Below the pieces are notes generated by a model that saw nothing but the letters and a program-made list of their open reading frames with translations, did not search any database and had not been told where the DNA came from. From Dichetophora obliterata (lineage: Eukaryota; Arthropoda; Insecta; Diptera; Sciomyzidae): a DNA stretch of 64,000 nt. The translations under genes and the position numbers were made by a program. Position 1 is the first letter of the stretch. The number at the start of each line of letters is the position of its first letter. The DNA lies in contig OY986440.1 in the NCBI GenBank assembly GCA_963920525.1, forward strand, positions 20,732,187 through 20,796,186. Direction: 5' to 3'. Of this stretch, positions 10,055-21,775 are shown piece by piece.

Positions 10055-10658
10055 TTTATGCTCCCACATTTAAAAAACGTCATAGGGATATATTAACTTT
10101 GTCACTCCGTTTGTAACGCCGATAAGGAGGCGTGACCGGTAAAGAAATGTATATATATATTATTGAGAAGTGTCACCTCCTGAGTCGATTTTGCCATGTC
10201 CGTCTGTCCGTCTGTGGTCATGATAACAGCCGTAATTTTTTAGCCATCATAAGGAAATTCAATATAAAGCCTTTTTATTAAAAAATGGAGGTCAAGTTCG
10301 AAAACGAGCAAAATCCGATGAAAACCACGCCTACCTCCCATACAAAGTGACTTAACCAAAACCGTAAAATCTCTTTAAAATCCACAAAAATGATTAGAAT
10401 GACTTCAAATTTTGCACAGCGTCTTTAATATTTCTTGTAAACTTTGAGTAAGAATGGGATGAAAACTACGCCTACCTTCCATACAAAGTTCACCACAATC
10501 GTAAAATCTCTTTCAATTCCACAAAAATTAATCTAATGACTTCAAATTTTGCACAAAACCCTTAAACAATTAATATAAACTTTAGATATGAAATTTGGAA
10601 AAATCGTCGTCCGTGGGGTATTTGAACTTCGGCAAAGTTGAAAATAATTCCTTACTAG
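10055..10658 (+). mobile_element. DINE/Helentron-like non-autonomous element, copy 2
   Basis: This is the inverse-strand homologue of copy 1 (3755-4772). It has the block TTTGTCACTCCGTTTGTAAC, a short TA run, GAGTCGATTTTGCCATGTCC followed by CGTCTGTCCGTCTG (a GTCY proto-microsatellite), repeated CACGCCTACCTCCCATACAAA units, and a 3' end with a perfect AACTT-CGGCA-AAGTT hairpin shortly before CTAG at 10655-10658 with a T after it. TA and GTCY tracts either side of a conserved core are the described layout of mini-me/DINE-1 elements. The 5' edge is approximate. Confidence 0.72.
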
Positions 10659-10659
10659 T

Positions 10660-12699
10660 TTTGTTTTTTTTAGAGTTTTTAGCAATTTTGAATCAACCAA
10701 ATTATGTAATGTTCAATGAGATAGTATTTTTGATTTTTGCGTTTCAAATCAATGGTAGCGGAGCTATCACAGGACAGGCGTATTTAATTTTTTTTTTATG
10801 TACCTCAAAAGTCTCAATTGCTCTTGTTTTTAATTTTATTTATGTACTTATATATCGGTCCAAATTATTCTAAGTTTATAAAAATCCTGTGAAAAATGTA
10901 ATCGTTATGATTTAGTTATAAAAATAAATCTTAATAATTATAATAATAAAACCATTATTAAAACTAAATTACAATATTAATATGCAATATAATTTTATTA
11001 TTAAGCTTTTATCTTTGTATTTCAAAAGAACATGTTCTTAAAATTCTCATATTGAATATCAAATAAATAAATAAAATAAATAAGGTAAATACGAGTAAAA
11101 CACTTGCGAGGTTTGGCAAAGATAGGTGCGAAGCTTTTTTTATTGGCAATTAAATACCGAGCAAAATTCCTGGTTTTTTATGTTTTTCTCCTATTACTCA
11201 GAATTGGTATAAAATTTTATTATACAGTCTTTAACAAAATATTTGTTTGAAATACATTTTCTATAGACAGTAATACGCAATCGCAAATACTGAAAAAGTC
11301 AACTATAGATTAAAAGCAGAAACCTGCAGTTCTAAATTAGTGCGCTAGGTTCTTGTTCTTATTGGATAGTACTTTCAACTATAGTGTGGTATGTTGGAAT
11401 TTTTACTTTTTATAATTTGTGTCACTGTGTAAACAAATAAATGTGTTTTAATAAATTGTTGAAAATTGTTTAATAAATTCAGTTCATTTGCGTACGGATT
11501 TCAGAATTCTTGAAAAGCAGTAAATTTGAGTTCTTTGTTATAAAAAGCAGTACGTCTGGCAACTCTATGTAAGCGACGAGAACTTGGGGAAAATCGATAA
11601 AAGTATCAACAACTCAAAAGTGTTTTTTGTTGTGTTTTACATCATACTTTGCTACATTTATAGTACTTTACTCTATTGGCCTGTTCTTGCCACTTCTCAT
11701 ATATCGTTTTATCCCAACTAATGACCTTATTATGTTAAACGAACGCAGTCACGTCACTTGAGGTTTTCCAATCTGGCAATCCCATTTCTATATAAATTAA
11801 AACAAACTCTCTTTCTCTCTCTCTAATTCTTCCACTGAAATTCTCTTATGAAATTATAGCGCCAAATAAGAAAATCTCACGGAAGTAGTTACGCTCTTTT
11901 TACAAAATATGGCCAGAAATACTACTTTTAACATTAATGTGTGTCAACGTCGTCTTGTTAACATTGGGCCGAGCATCAGGCCGAGTTTTAGGCCAACTAC
12001 AACGAATCCAAAAACTATGTACACATACATATAAGTAATATTTAAAGGTGTGGGATAAACTGGCAATTTGAGGAAAAACAAGAAACCAGACCATTATTGA
12101 ACGCCTGGGCCAGAAGAAAACAAACAGAAACAAAAATTAGCGCAAGCCAATTTAACTTGAGCCAAAAAATATGCAACAAAATTTGGGTAATTTAATCGAA
12201 GCACAAAATTGCTTACATAATACTATACTATAGTACACAATATATATAACAGTGTAATAGTTATATTTTTTTACACGGAAAGTAAGTTGGCAACGCGTGA
12301 ATACTTTATTTAAGATGAAATATTTATGTGTGAGGCGGTAATAATGGCGTGCTCTAATACCCTTTTCATTCTGTCCACAAAAGTGTCCTACTCAAAGTGG
12401 TAGCCAAACGCTATGTGATGTCGTCACTTTTGGTATTAAAGCAAAATTGTACCTAAAGAAATCAATAATTAGCTATAAAAACTCTTTTTACACTTTTGGC
12501 ACACAGATCATTTCTAGCGTTCTGTCCAATAATGTCCAATAATGTGAATATGGAATCCGGGTTTTTTTTGTCTCCCTGACCATTGCAGTGTATTCCAAGT
12601 TGAAGTTTCTGCAAACATAAAGCGATAACTTGACTTCAGGGAAATGAGATAGCTTTTATGGATATCCGCATACTATAGTATCTGATAGTTAAGTGACTT
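10660..12699. other. No gene seen
   Basis: Mostly AT-rich. An open frame at 10595-10873 starts inside the DINE copy and has no family features. Near 11900-12130 there is a slightly more balanced patch with a 77-codon minus frame that is not recognisable. The possible hAT right terminus (TCTGGCAACTCTA) is at 11560-11573. Confidence 0.45.
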
Positions 12700-13150
12700 T
12701 GAAAGCTTTAGAAACTCTTGAAACAACATCTGAAACAGTTCTCAACTACCGCAGATCTCTAAATGAGATGTCAAAGTAGCTCAGGATCTTTCTATGCTGG
12801 ATTCCCGGACGTAGAAATTTTCTAGGTAACTGCAAAACAGATGAACTCGCTTGCACAGGCACTACCAAGTAACTATGTTAGTTAGTTATGGTAGCAAGCT
12901 CCTTACAGAAACAGCTATCCTGAGCAATAAAACCAACAGCAGGTGGTTAGCAGGAAACAAGAAAAACGCGGCAAATCTGGCCCAAAACTTACCCTTTAGC
13001 GGTAAAAAGAACTCATTTCCCATTTGGTAGTGACCACATCAGTACCATGGTAGGGCTCTTTTCTACAGGGTACTGCCTGATTGGCAGACACGCCCCACAA
13101 CGACTTCTGCAGAAGCTGTAGAGATGAAGAGGAGAAAGAATTAAAACTTG
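12700..13150 (+). pseudogene. LINE ORF2 C-terminal remnant with RNase H domain
   Basis: Translation from 12780 reads LRIFLCWIPGRRNF followed by GNCKTDELACTGTT, matching the end of RNase H domains of I/LOA/R1-type LINEs (WxPGH..I.GN..ADELA). Farther on, ISTMVGLFSTGYCLIGRHAP and, one frame over, NDFCRSCRDEEE match the conserved tail with its zinc-binding Cys-x2-Cys. Stops and at least one frameshift show it is dead. No 5' part, tail or target duplication was seen, so it is a truncated fragment. Confidence 0.7.
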
Positions 13151-13470
13151 CAAATGGATGAAAAAGCAATTTTGTAAAACAGGCCCACCTCTGTGACCTT
13201 TTGTAAAAGCAAAATAATAGATTTTTTGCTATTTCTGCGGCAAAGCATCTATTTTAAAGATGTGGGCCGGTATGGCTTAATATAAAAAACAAAATATATC
13301 CAAAATTTTGTTCATTCATTGGCAAGTTTTTATTGCTAATCAAACTGAATCGGTTTCTATTGTTAAGCCCTAATGTATAGTACATTTCCTGTGCACTTGC
13401 CCAGAGCTGGCTCAAAAATGCCTTCCTTACTTAGGCACCTGGTTTTTCAATGACATTGACGTACTCTTAC

Positions 13471-14406
13471 CAGACCTGTAACCAGACCAAGAAGACAGAG
13501 GGGGAAGGCATGAATCTTGGGGGGCCATTTTTTTTGTTTTTTCATTTAAATAAAAAAAAAACAATTTTTTAACGTGTGAAATGAAAACATTACACATATT
13601 TATTAAAAAACAGTTAATTTTATAATATTTACATGGATATATAGATCTTTTTATACATGAGATTAATACATAAAAAATAATATAAAAATTAATTCAGGAC
13701 TTTGTAATAAAATGAAGGTAGGAACACAAGATTTATTTAAAGTGGCTAGAAATATAAGAAAGAGTAGCGAAATGGGCTAACATATGTATAAGACATTTTG
13801 TAAGTAAAACAAATAAAAAAATTGAATTAACCCGCATCCGTCGTTTGCATCAAATTTTTTATTCACATTTATATATTAAGAACAAACATGCATGTTTTGA
13901 TTTAAATCTTTTGCTAGAATTAAGATTTGGAGTTTTTTCTTATTTTTAAATTAATAAACAATCATCATGCATAAAAAAAAATTTTCAAATTAAAAACATT
14001 TCAATGAATTATATATTCTTTTTGTGTCTGCATCAAATTGGTGCACAACGTATTTTTCATTTCTAGAAAGTTCCTATGGATGCGGGTTAAAAAATTATTA
14101 ATATTAAAATCTTATTTTTTGGTAGCAAATGTTGGCGACCCAGTAGAAATTTGAAAACTTGTAACAATTTGTTTGAAATGTTTTGTTAAACAAATTTCAT
14201 ATACATATTCAAGTCATGAATAAGGTGAATGTGTAAATTTTTTTTTGTTATTTTAAACTAAACTAATTTTAAAGCAATAAACAAATATATCAACAAAATG
14301 CATATTAATTATTCATTTAAAATTTTTCATTGTCTGATTTGGCCAGGGGGCCAAACGGTTGTAGTATGGGGGCTTTGCCCCCCTTTACCCCCTGGCTACA
14401 GGCCTG
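13471..14406. mobile_element. Non-autonomous hAT element (936 bp) with perfect target duplication
   Basis: The left end is CAGACCTGTAACCAG and the right end CTGGCTACAGGCCTG, an imperfect 15-bp inverted repeat. ACTCTTAC is duplicated exactly at 13463-13470 and 14407-14414. Inside each end is a G-rich (GGGGGAAGG, GGGGGCC) or C-rich stretch. No coding frame is present. It belongs to the hAT superfamily by its 8-bp duplication and CAG start. Confidence 0.9.
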
Positions 14407-14519
14407 ACTCTTACAATCTTCGGTATACCGAATCCTAAGCTTTGTGAACAGCTCAAATTGGTTTGAATAGAGAAAGGAAATCAACCCTTTGGTACCACAA
14501 TTGGCCTTATTAAATTATA

Positions 14520-15350
14520 CAGTGCGACAGCCAAAATGTATCGGAGAAACCACAGCTTGTTTCTAGTGGAGAAGCACACCCTGAACAAGACCTCATACTT
14601 CGTTTTATCGTAGAGGGTCGCAATTTTTTTTTAATTTCTAAATTTATTCTGCACGTGAGGCCTGCATGATGAGAAAGAAAATGATAAATGAAACGAGGAT
14701 TTATTGGCCAATAAAAATTAATGGAGGTGGATTTGCCTGATACACCACTCTTCTCACATTTTTTTAAAAATTTTTTTTTTACTTTTTTGTTTTAATTTGT
14801 TTATTTTAAATAACATTGCTTAGTCATGGTCTCTCCTGCATGTGTATAGTAGAAGACGTTATGCTTACGCGTGTGTCTAAAGTCAATCAAGTGCCCAGAT
14901 CCAAGTTGTGTGTTCATATTAAATTTAAGTTTTTTAAGCATTGTTACTAAGACTTTGTATTCTTATTCAACTTGTTTTTAACATTACCTTAATGAAATTT
15001 GGTAAAGAACACGATAGAGGCACTTTCAGAACCCTTGCTAATAAAAAAATACTACTCAGGCAAAAAAATGTTTAAGAAAAAAAAATAATATATGAGTAGT
15101 GCGGTGGATCTGGAATAATTGGGAATACCTCAATCTTGTTGTCCATAAATTTTTATTGGGCAAATGAATCCCTTACAAGTTTCTTTATGTTTTCTTTCTT
15201 ATTTTAATTGCATTAAAAATTCGAAATGGCCCAAACCTGCAAAATAAATTTACCATTTTAAAAAAATTGAGGCCCTCTACGACAAAACGGACCAGGTCGT
15301 GTTCTGGAAATGATCCTCACATCAAAAAATCTCTAAATTGTCGCACAGTG
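14520..15350. mobile_element. DNA transposon derivative with long inverted repeats
   Basis: The left end reads CAGTGCGACAGCC and the right end, reversed, CACTGTGCGACAATTT. Inside, TTTTATCGTAGAGGGTCGC (left) mirrors the ACGACAAAACGGACC block (right), so the arms are about 110 bp long. The target duplication is unclear, as both flanks are TTA-rich. An open frame at 15267-15476 covers the right arm and has no family features. The superfamily is not assigned. Confidence 0.6.
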
Positions 15351-15493
15351 TTATTATTATTTATAAATATATTTATTATTATTATTGTTTTTATTTATAA
15401 AGGAAATAATTGCTGTGAAAATGCTATACACATTGTTGCTTTTCTGATTATACTCTACGTTTTGGTTGTAAAGTGAATTAGTTAAATTATGTA

Positions 15494-16008
15494 TCTTAAT
15501 ACATAAAAGGCAAGCATGCTGTCTGCCCAGTATCGCTCAAACTGTAATTATTTTTTGGCATTATTACAGTGCTTTTACAACATAGCACACAAAATTCATT
15601 CGATACTTATCAGTGACAATATCGGGTTTTTACAATAGTAAGTTTTTAATTTAACTACTGCTTTTTTTTCATCCTTTTAAAAATAAGTTATGACGAATGT
15701 TATGAAATTCTTTTGATGGATTGTACCAAAAAATATAATTGTATTGACATCTGAATGGCTACATATATGATGGTTGCAAAACCAGTTTGTAAATTTGTGT
15801 ATAAATATGATTGTTACCCCAAACTCGACTTTTTGCACTTTTACACATGGACTAATTTTTCAACACTGCTTCAATACTAAAAGCGTTATTTAAAGTGGCA
15901 TATTTTTATTTTGCAAAAGTAAAATCAAGTGAATAAAAAATTAAACTTTAAAAAGAAAAAAGTGTGAAGTGTGCGGAGGACCCGTTGTAGGACGGGCTTT
16001 TATACTAG
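15494..16008 (+). mobile_element. Non-autonomous Helitron (515 bp)
   Basis: The 5' end is TCTTAATACATAAAAGGCAA after an A at 15493. The 3' end is CTAG at 16005-16008 followed by T, so the insertion is between A and T. Just inside the 3' end, CCCGT-TGTAGG-ACGGG forms a five-bp stem, 9-10 nt from the CTAG. These are the terminal features of Helitrons. The first 150 bp recur at 48932-49130. There is no Rep/helicase frame. Confidence 0.8.
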
Positions 16009-16009
16009 T

Positions 16010-17592
16010 ATCTAAATAAAGTGCTTTAAAAAGATATTTTTTTTCCAGAACATGTTTTTGGCGAAACTGAGATTCTAGTCACTTAATTCATATTTTGATC
16101 GTGGGATTAAGTGACTTGAGTTTTGGTTTTGTAAAAAACCAAACAACGAAAATTAAACCTTGTAAACAGCTGTGTTGCCACACTGCAACTAACCGGATGA
16201 GTTGCTAAAGAACAAATGCATCCTTAACACAATAAGGACGATGATGACATATGACATCACTAAGTTGGATGTCATAACACTATCGGTATCACTCAGGAAT
16301 TAAACAAAATTAAATATGGTCAAAATTAGTCCATGTGTGAAAAAATTGTCCCGTCTTTAAAGAGTTTACTAAATCAAATTCTAAATTTTCCAATAACATA
16401 AAATACAATATATGATTTCTAAGTCAGACTGTTAAAAAGCCGCAATTTTTTTTGAGTTAATTTGAAAAATTTAACAATAAAATTTAACAATAAAACAAAA
16501 GTTTTTTTTATGAAACAAGGTTTTATGAGGTTGTGAGTTTGAGCCTAAACAATGTCAATGGATTTTTTCCGGTTTTTTTTTCATGTTTAATATTTATAGA
16601 ACTATTTCGGTTTCTTGAACAAATTCATTTGTCACCTTAAGTCATGAAATTTTAACTGGCGATTGTTTCCGAGTACGAGATGGTTTACGAAAAACTTTTT
16701 CTACGCCCCCTTTAACACTATGTTTGCGACCCTTTTTCAGGGGATAACCGTGGAGTAAATCAAAGTGCTCCAGGTATAAACGAAATCAAGCTGAAATTTT
16801 GGCAGTCGATTTGTCTCTAGTACGAGATGGTTTTTTTCATCGTCGACACTGTGCATAAACAGGTTTCGTGTATGTGCTTATTATACAGAAAATAGAAGGA
16901 AAAAAAACATTTGAGCACTAAGAAATAGACCATTGATGAATTCAATTTACTAGTGGATTATTTGAACTAGCCTAAGGTTTTTATGGTATAGTTGATTTGT
17001 TTATTGGTAATAATTAGTTCATCATGGTAATAATTAGTATTTGTTAGAAATGTGGTACATGATATCTCAGATGCAGCAATTCCCACTAAATCATCAACGC
17101 TTTTCACGATATTTCTTTGCATATCAATCTTTAATCCACAAAATAACACTTTGCTTATGATTGAATCAGCTGATTTTCCTGCTGTTTCAAAGAAGTTTTT
17201 TAATTTGCAATGATATTGCCACTGTGCACTCCTTAGGAACGCTCACAGCTAGTTGCAAATGCGTAATACATATAATTTGCAATTGCTCTGCCAAATTCAC
17301 TGGATCGTGAATACCCGTTTTGTATTCTACAAATGTTTTGCAGAAAGAAGATTGCGGCAAAGATCTTTTTTTCGAGGCATTATACTTTTTTGAACACTTT
17401 TTACTAACGTAAAATCAGCAATTGCTTCAAATAAAGACGAGCATCAGAGTGTGATTTTTTTGAATGAAAGTTTGCTCTGTTTAATGCATAATACTTTTGA
17501 CGCTGGGTTGGCGGATTACAAAATAAAATACATAAAAAAAATCAATGTATAGTGCAAATCTTTATTTGGAATGATTGTTACGTTCCTACTAC
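16010..17592. other. No gene seen
   Basis: A minus-strand frame without stops for about 70 codons (around 17210-17420) has mixed composition and no recognisable motif. It may be part of the mariner remnant's older surroundings. A start-to-stop frame at 16967-17149 is likewise unrecognised. Confidence 0.4.
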
Positions 17593-17898
17593 TCAATGCT
17601 TAAAAATTATTTCGTTCAAATGTTGCCCACGACTATGGTTTAATTTTCGACAATTTTCAAATTTCGACAAAATTTGAGATCGGCGACGAAACGATTGTTC
17701 ACGGTTTTCACGAATGGTAGAATGATGAATGTCCAATAGTGTAAAATTGGTTCAAAATTTGTTAATGGTTTGATGGTTTGCACGCTCATAACGACCAAAA
17801 TGATATTTAAGAACTCTATAACATTCTCGAACTGATGACTGATTTTGATAGTAAGTTTCCACAATTAATAAACGTTGTTCAGGAGCAAGTCTATTCAT
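17593..17898 (-). pseudogene. Internally deleted mariner-like transposase
   Basis: On the minus strand, ATG at 17898 opens MNRLAPEQRLLIVETYYQNQ, the start of the first helix-turn-helix of the DD41D-type mariner group. After about 50 residues there is a stop, then a short TLLDIHHSTIREN-like piece. The frame finally ends GQHLNEIIFKH, which is the usual extreme C-terminus of these transposases. The whole catalytic core is missing, so this is a collapsed, non-autonomous derivative. No terminal repeats were confidently placed. Confidence 0.65.
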
Positions 17899-18394
17899 GA
17901 TTGGAGTCGTATTGAATATGAACACAAACGTCAAACACATAACAGCTGTTGAAACAACCCAGTTGAAAAAAGAACCTCGTATTGGATCACCCATCATTTG
18001 CTTTTGTGGTTGGAGTGTCGTTGTTTTATGTGACTCGCAAGAATACCAGAAAACACAAAAAAAAATAAACTTGTTCGTAATTTGCAACCACAACAAATGC
18101 ACATGTAACAAAACAAATAGGTAAACTCACAATTTAATATTTAATGTCAAATTTTCAGCCGCTAGCAGCTGAAGAAGTAAAGAATTTTCGACTTTTCTAG
18201 TATTGAAAAGTGGGAGTTTAGGATATTTTGTCACTTGATGTTGTTTCTTCACACGCATTGAAAAATGTGTCGCTTTTTTTGTGTGCTGCTCAGTTTGTAT
18301 TTTTCAGATTCTGAAAAAGCCATTGTTATAACAGCATTATATTTTTAACATAATTACAAAAGATTTAAGATTGCATCACTGAACATTTTAGATT

Positions 18395-18903
18395 GCGTTT
18401 TTTTTTCTCATAAGTGCTAGTCATATGAAAGGTAGTCAGAAATTTTTATTTACTGACCTAACAGAAAAGTTCAAAATATTTTTGTAAAGTGCTTTTACTG
18501 AAATTTACTGAAAAAAAAACAAAAGAATTTTAATAAAATATATTTAAAAACAGCGGAGATATTTGCATCGAAAGGCAAAACTTTGTTTTTCATGTCGTTT
18601 TTTTGCTCATTCTTAGGTAACGATGTTTTATGAAAAAGTCGTTAAATTTCTACAATTTTGAAGATATGTGAAAGTTTTTGGTGTCAAAATAACGAAAAAT
18701 TTTTAAATTAAATTGACAAAAAACTGCAATGGCAAAAAGTATCATAATAACAAAATAACCATTACATAAAAAATGTCGGAGAAGGCGTTGCAAAAACTGA
18801 GTATGCAACAATTTAATCCAAGATGCACTCAATATGCATACCAAATTTAAGCGAAATCCGTTGAGCCGTTCAGATTTGTATAAAGGTCAAACAAACAAAC
18901 AAA
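18395..18903 (+). repeat. Dispersed repeat family R, copy 1 (ends in CAAA units)
   Basis: The stretch contains AGCGGAGATATTTGCATCGA and TTAGGTAACGATGTTTTATG, and closes ATTTGTATAAAGGTC followed by three CAAA units. The same blocks occur on the opposite strand at 37864-38400, where the terminal tract is 13 units long. A simple-repeat tail after GAGCCGTTCAGATTTGTATAAA is typical of the 3' ends of RTE-like LINEs and the SINEs that borrow them. The class is inferred only, as no coding part is seen. Confidence 0.55.
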
Positions 18904-19149
18904 TGGAAAATTAGTTTTATTACTACTTACAGATAAATTACAAGAAAATCGTCAAAAATTTATTTTTACTTAATTTTACAGGCGTTTAAAAGTAAATTTT
19001 TTTTGTAGAAGGTTAGTAAGATTTCGTTTTCCTTTAGATTTTTTATTAAGTTTCAAAAATAAATCACATTAAATCGAACAGTTTTCTTTTTGATTATCTA
19101 TAAGAAGACTTTCAAGGTTAATAAAAGGTGCTCATATAACACCGTGTGA

Positions 19150-19340
19150 CAACACTTTTTGCACACGAAGTCAACCATATAGACGTGAAACAGAGGCAAA
19201 GGATAGTAAAACTGCGTTCTCACTTTTTTTCTAGCACGTCAGGGGTTTTTTTAACTTTTAAATTTCAAGACATGCATTTGTTTACAAAATTTATTTATAT
19301 ACTAAAAAAGTTAATAACAAATGAAAGAGGACAAACTCTT
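19150..19340 (+). repeat. Left arm of a fold-back element
   Basis: This arm (CACGAAGTCAACCATATAGA, then CAGAGGCAAAGGATAGTAAA) is the inverse of 21590-21775. Similarity covers about 190 bp, including CTTTTAAATTTCAAGACATG near its inner side. Between the arms lies a 153-bp tandem array. A short open frame (19146-19346) follows the arm and has no family features. Confidence 0.7.
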
Positions 19341-19767
19341 TTGTAAAATTTTTACTTCACACAAATTGAGATTCATTTGCTTCACAGATTTCAGCATAAT
19401 GAAGTTATATCAATTTAATTGAAAATAAATTAAAAAAAAATCCAAAAAAAGATACCAAAAACAGCATTATCTTTAAGCTTTTGCAAAACTTTAAAAATTT
19501 TTGATGCAGATTTGAAGAACCTTTTCTGATCTTTACTATCTGATAGTTTATTTTTTGACAACTATTCTACCTGCCAATATATTTACGAAAAACATGATTT
19601 TGGAGGTTTTTTAAAATATTTTAGCTCATTCGCGACTATCGTTAGCGCCAAAATATTTTGGGAATCGTTAAAAAAAAACACAAGGTTAATTTTTAGAGTG
19701 GTACAAATGGAATTTTTCTCCATTTGAATAAAAAAAATGTTCATCAAAACTCCCCCATGGGTAAATC

Positions 19768-19782
19768 CTGGCTACGGCCCTG
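19768..19782. mobile_element. Solitary hAT-type terminus
   Basis: CTGGCTACGGCCCTG is a hAT right end of the CAGGGCCGTAGCCAG family, close to the ends of the 13471-14406 element. No matching left end was found in the preceding kilobases. A related left-end-like sequence is at 29969-29980. Confidence 0.35.
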
Positions 19783-19784
19783 AC

Positions 19785-21350
19785 CTAGGGTCCAAATGAT
19801 TTCGACCATTTTCAATACACATCTATTTCACTAAAATTTTGACGAATTTTTGTTAAGATTGGTACACATCTAGAACTCTATTTGACTACCATTCTGACGA
19901 ATAATTGTTAAGATACACCAAACTTTTGCATGAACCTCCCATAAAAAATCAACTAAAATATTATTATAGGTCCAAATTAGGTACCCTTAGGGTTGAACCG
20001 ATTTCAACTATTTTCAGCACACATCTATTACTCTATTGCACTATCATTTTGACAAATTTTTGTTAAGATCGGCCAAACTTTGTATGTACCTCCCGTACAA
20101 AATCAAGTAAAATATTAATGTAGGGCCAAGGGAGGTAACCGTAGTGTTGAACCGATTTCGATTATTTTCAGTACTTATCTATTACTCAATTTGACTACCC
20201 TTCAGATGAATTTTTGTTAATATCGGCCATTTTTTGTATGTACCTCCCATACAAAATCAATGTAATATTAATACAGGTCCAAAGGAGGTACCCGTTGGGT
20301 TGAACCGATTTCAATTATTATCAGTACACTTCTAGAATTTTATTTGACTACCCTTCTGACGAATTTTTGTTAATATCGGCCATTTTTCGTATGTACCTCC
20401 CATACAAAATCAATGTAATATTAATATAGGTCCAAAGGAGGTACCCGTTGGGTTGAACCGATTTCATTTACTTTCAGTACACATCTATTACTCCATTTGA
20501 CTACCCTTCTTATGAATTTTTTGTTAATATCGGCCATTTTTTGTATGTACCTTCCATACAAAATCAAGTAAAATATTAATATAGGTCCAAAGCAGGTACC
20601 CGTAGGGTTGAACTGATTTCAATTATTTTCAGTACACATCTAGAACTTTATTTGACTACTCTTCTGACGAATTTTTGTTAATATCGGACATTTTTTGTGT
20701 GTACCTCCCATACAAAATCAACTAAAATATTAATATAGGTCCAAAGGAGGTACCCGTAGGGTTGATCGGATTTCAATTATTTTCAGTACACATCTAGAAC
20801 TCTATTAGACTACCATTTTGACGAATTATTGTTAAGATACACCAAACTTTGGCGTGAACCTCCCATAAAAAATCAACTAAAATATTAGTATAGGTCCTAA
20901 GAAGATACCCGTAGGGTTGAACCGATTTCAATTATTTTCAGTACACATCTATTGCTTCATTTGACTACCCTTCTGATGAATTTCTGTTAATATACAAAAT
21001 CAAGTAAAATATTAATATAGGCCCTAGCGAGGTACCACTAGGGTTGAACCGATTTCGATTATTTTCAGCACACATCTATAACTCTATTTTACTACCCTTC
21101 TGACGTACATTCTGTTAATATCGTCCAACTTTGCTTTGTACCTCCCATACAAAATCAAGTTAAATTTTTAATATAGGTCCGAAGGAGGTACCCGCAGGGT
21201 TGAACCGATTTCGATTATTTTCAGTGCACATCTATAAATCTATTTCACTACCCTCCTGACGTATATTCTCTTAATATCTTCCAACTTTTGTATGTACCTC
21301 CCATACAAAATCAAGTAAAATATTAATATAGGTCCAAAGGAGGTACCCCT
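19785..21350. repeat. Tandem array, ~10 units of about 153 bp
   Basis: Anchoring on the CACATCTA block gives positions near 20019, 20172, 20325, 20478, 20632, 20787, 20942, 21070 and 21224: spacing 153-155 bp, except one unit shortened to 128 bp. Each unit has AGGTACCCGTAGGGTTGAAC, TTTGACTACCCTTCTGACGA and a small palindrome, TGTATG-TACCTCC-CATACA. The left edge (19785-20000) is rearranged. The palindrome resembles the TACCTCCCATACAAA of the DINE-like copies, which suggests a common origin. The array lies between inverted arms. Confidence 0.88.
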
Positions 21351-21589
21351 AGGTTCTTATCAATTTAGACCTTTTTATAAATTTTTCTTAATTGGCTTAA
21401 ACTTATTAAGCATGCAAAATTGCATTTACATAGGAGGACTCCTTCTATTTTTGTTCATCGCTTATATGGAGACAGTTCACTGTGCGATGCTTCAATTGAA
21501 AATAATTTCCATAAATTTACAAATAAAACATAAGTTAATTAACTTATCTAATCATTTTGCCACTTTTTCACTTTTCTTTAAAAAAGATT

Positions 21590-21775
21590 TAATATCCATT
21601 TGAAAGGTTTTAAGTATTAAAATAAATTTATGTACACAAATACGTCTTGTAACTTAAAAGTACATACTTTAAAAAAAAAGAAATTCTGAAGTTCTAGAAA
21701 AAAAGTGAGAAGGCAGTTTTACTATCCTTTGCCTCTAGTTTCAATGTGTATATGGTTTACTTCGTCTGTATAAAA
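21590..21775 (-). repeat. Right arm of the fold-back element
   Basis: Reverse complement of the left arm at 19150-19340, with scattered substitutions (core GCAAAGGATAGTAAAACTGC). A further partial copy of its outer edge (AATTGTGGCATGGTATA) lies at 22115-22131 in direct orientation, about 330 bp away. Confidence 0.7.

Noticed and set aside
10595..10873. 92-codon ORF
   Set aside because: It starts within the DINE-like 3' end and continues into AT-rich sequence. The product is a hydrophobic string without family features.
9038..11573. 2.5-kb hAT element
   Set aside because: The 13-bp ends are inverse, but the 8-bp flanks do not match and the ends are offset by one or two bases. Kept only as a possibility.
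19785..21350. CRISPR-like direct repeats
   Set aside because: Whole 153-bp units are repeated without unique spacers, and the context is clearly a eukaryotic genome.
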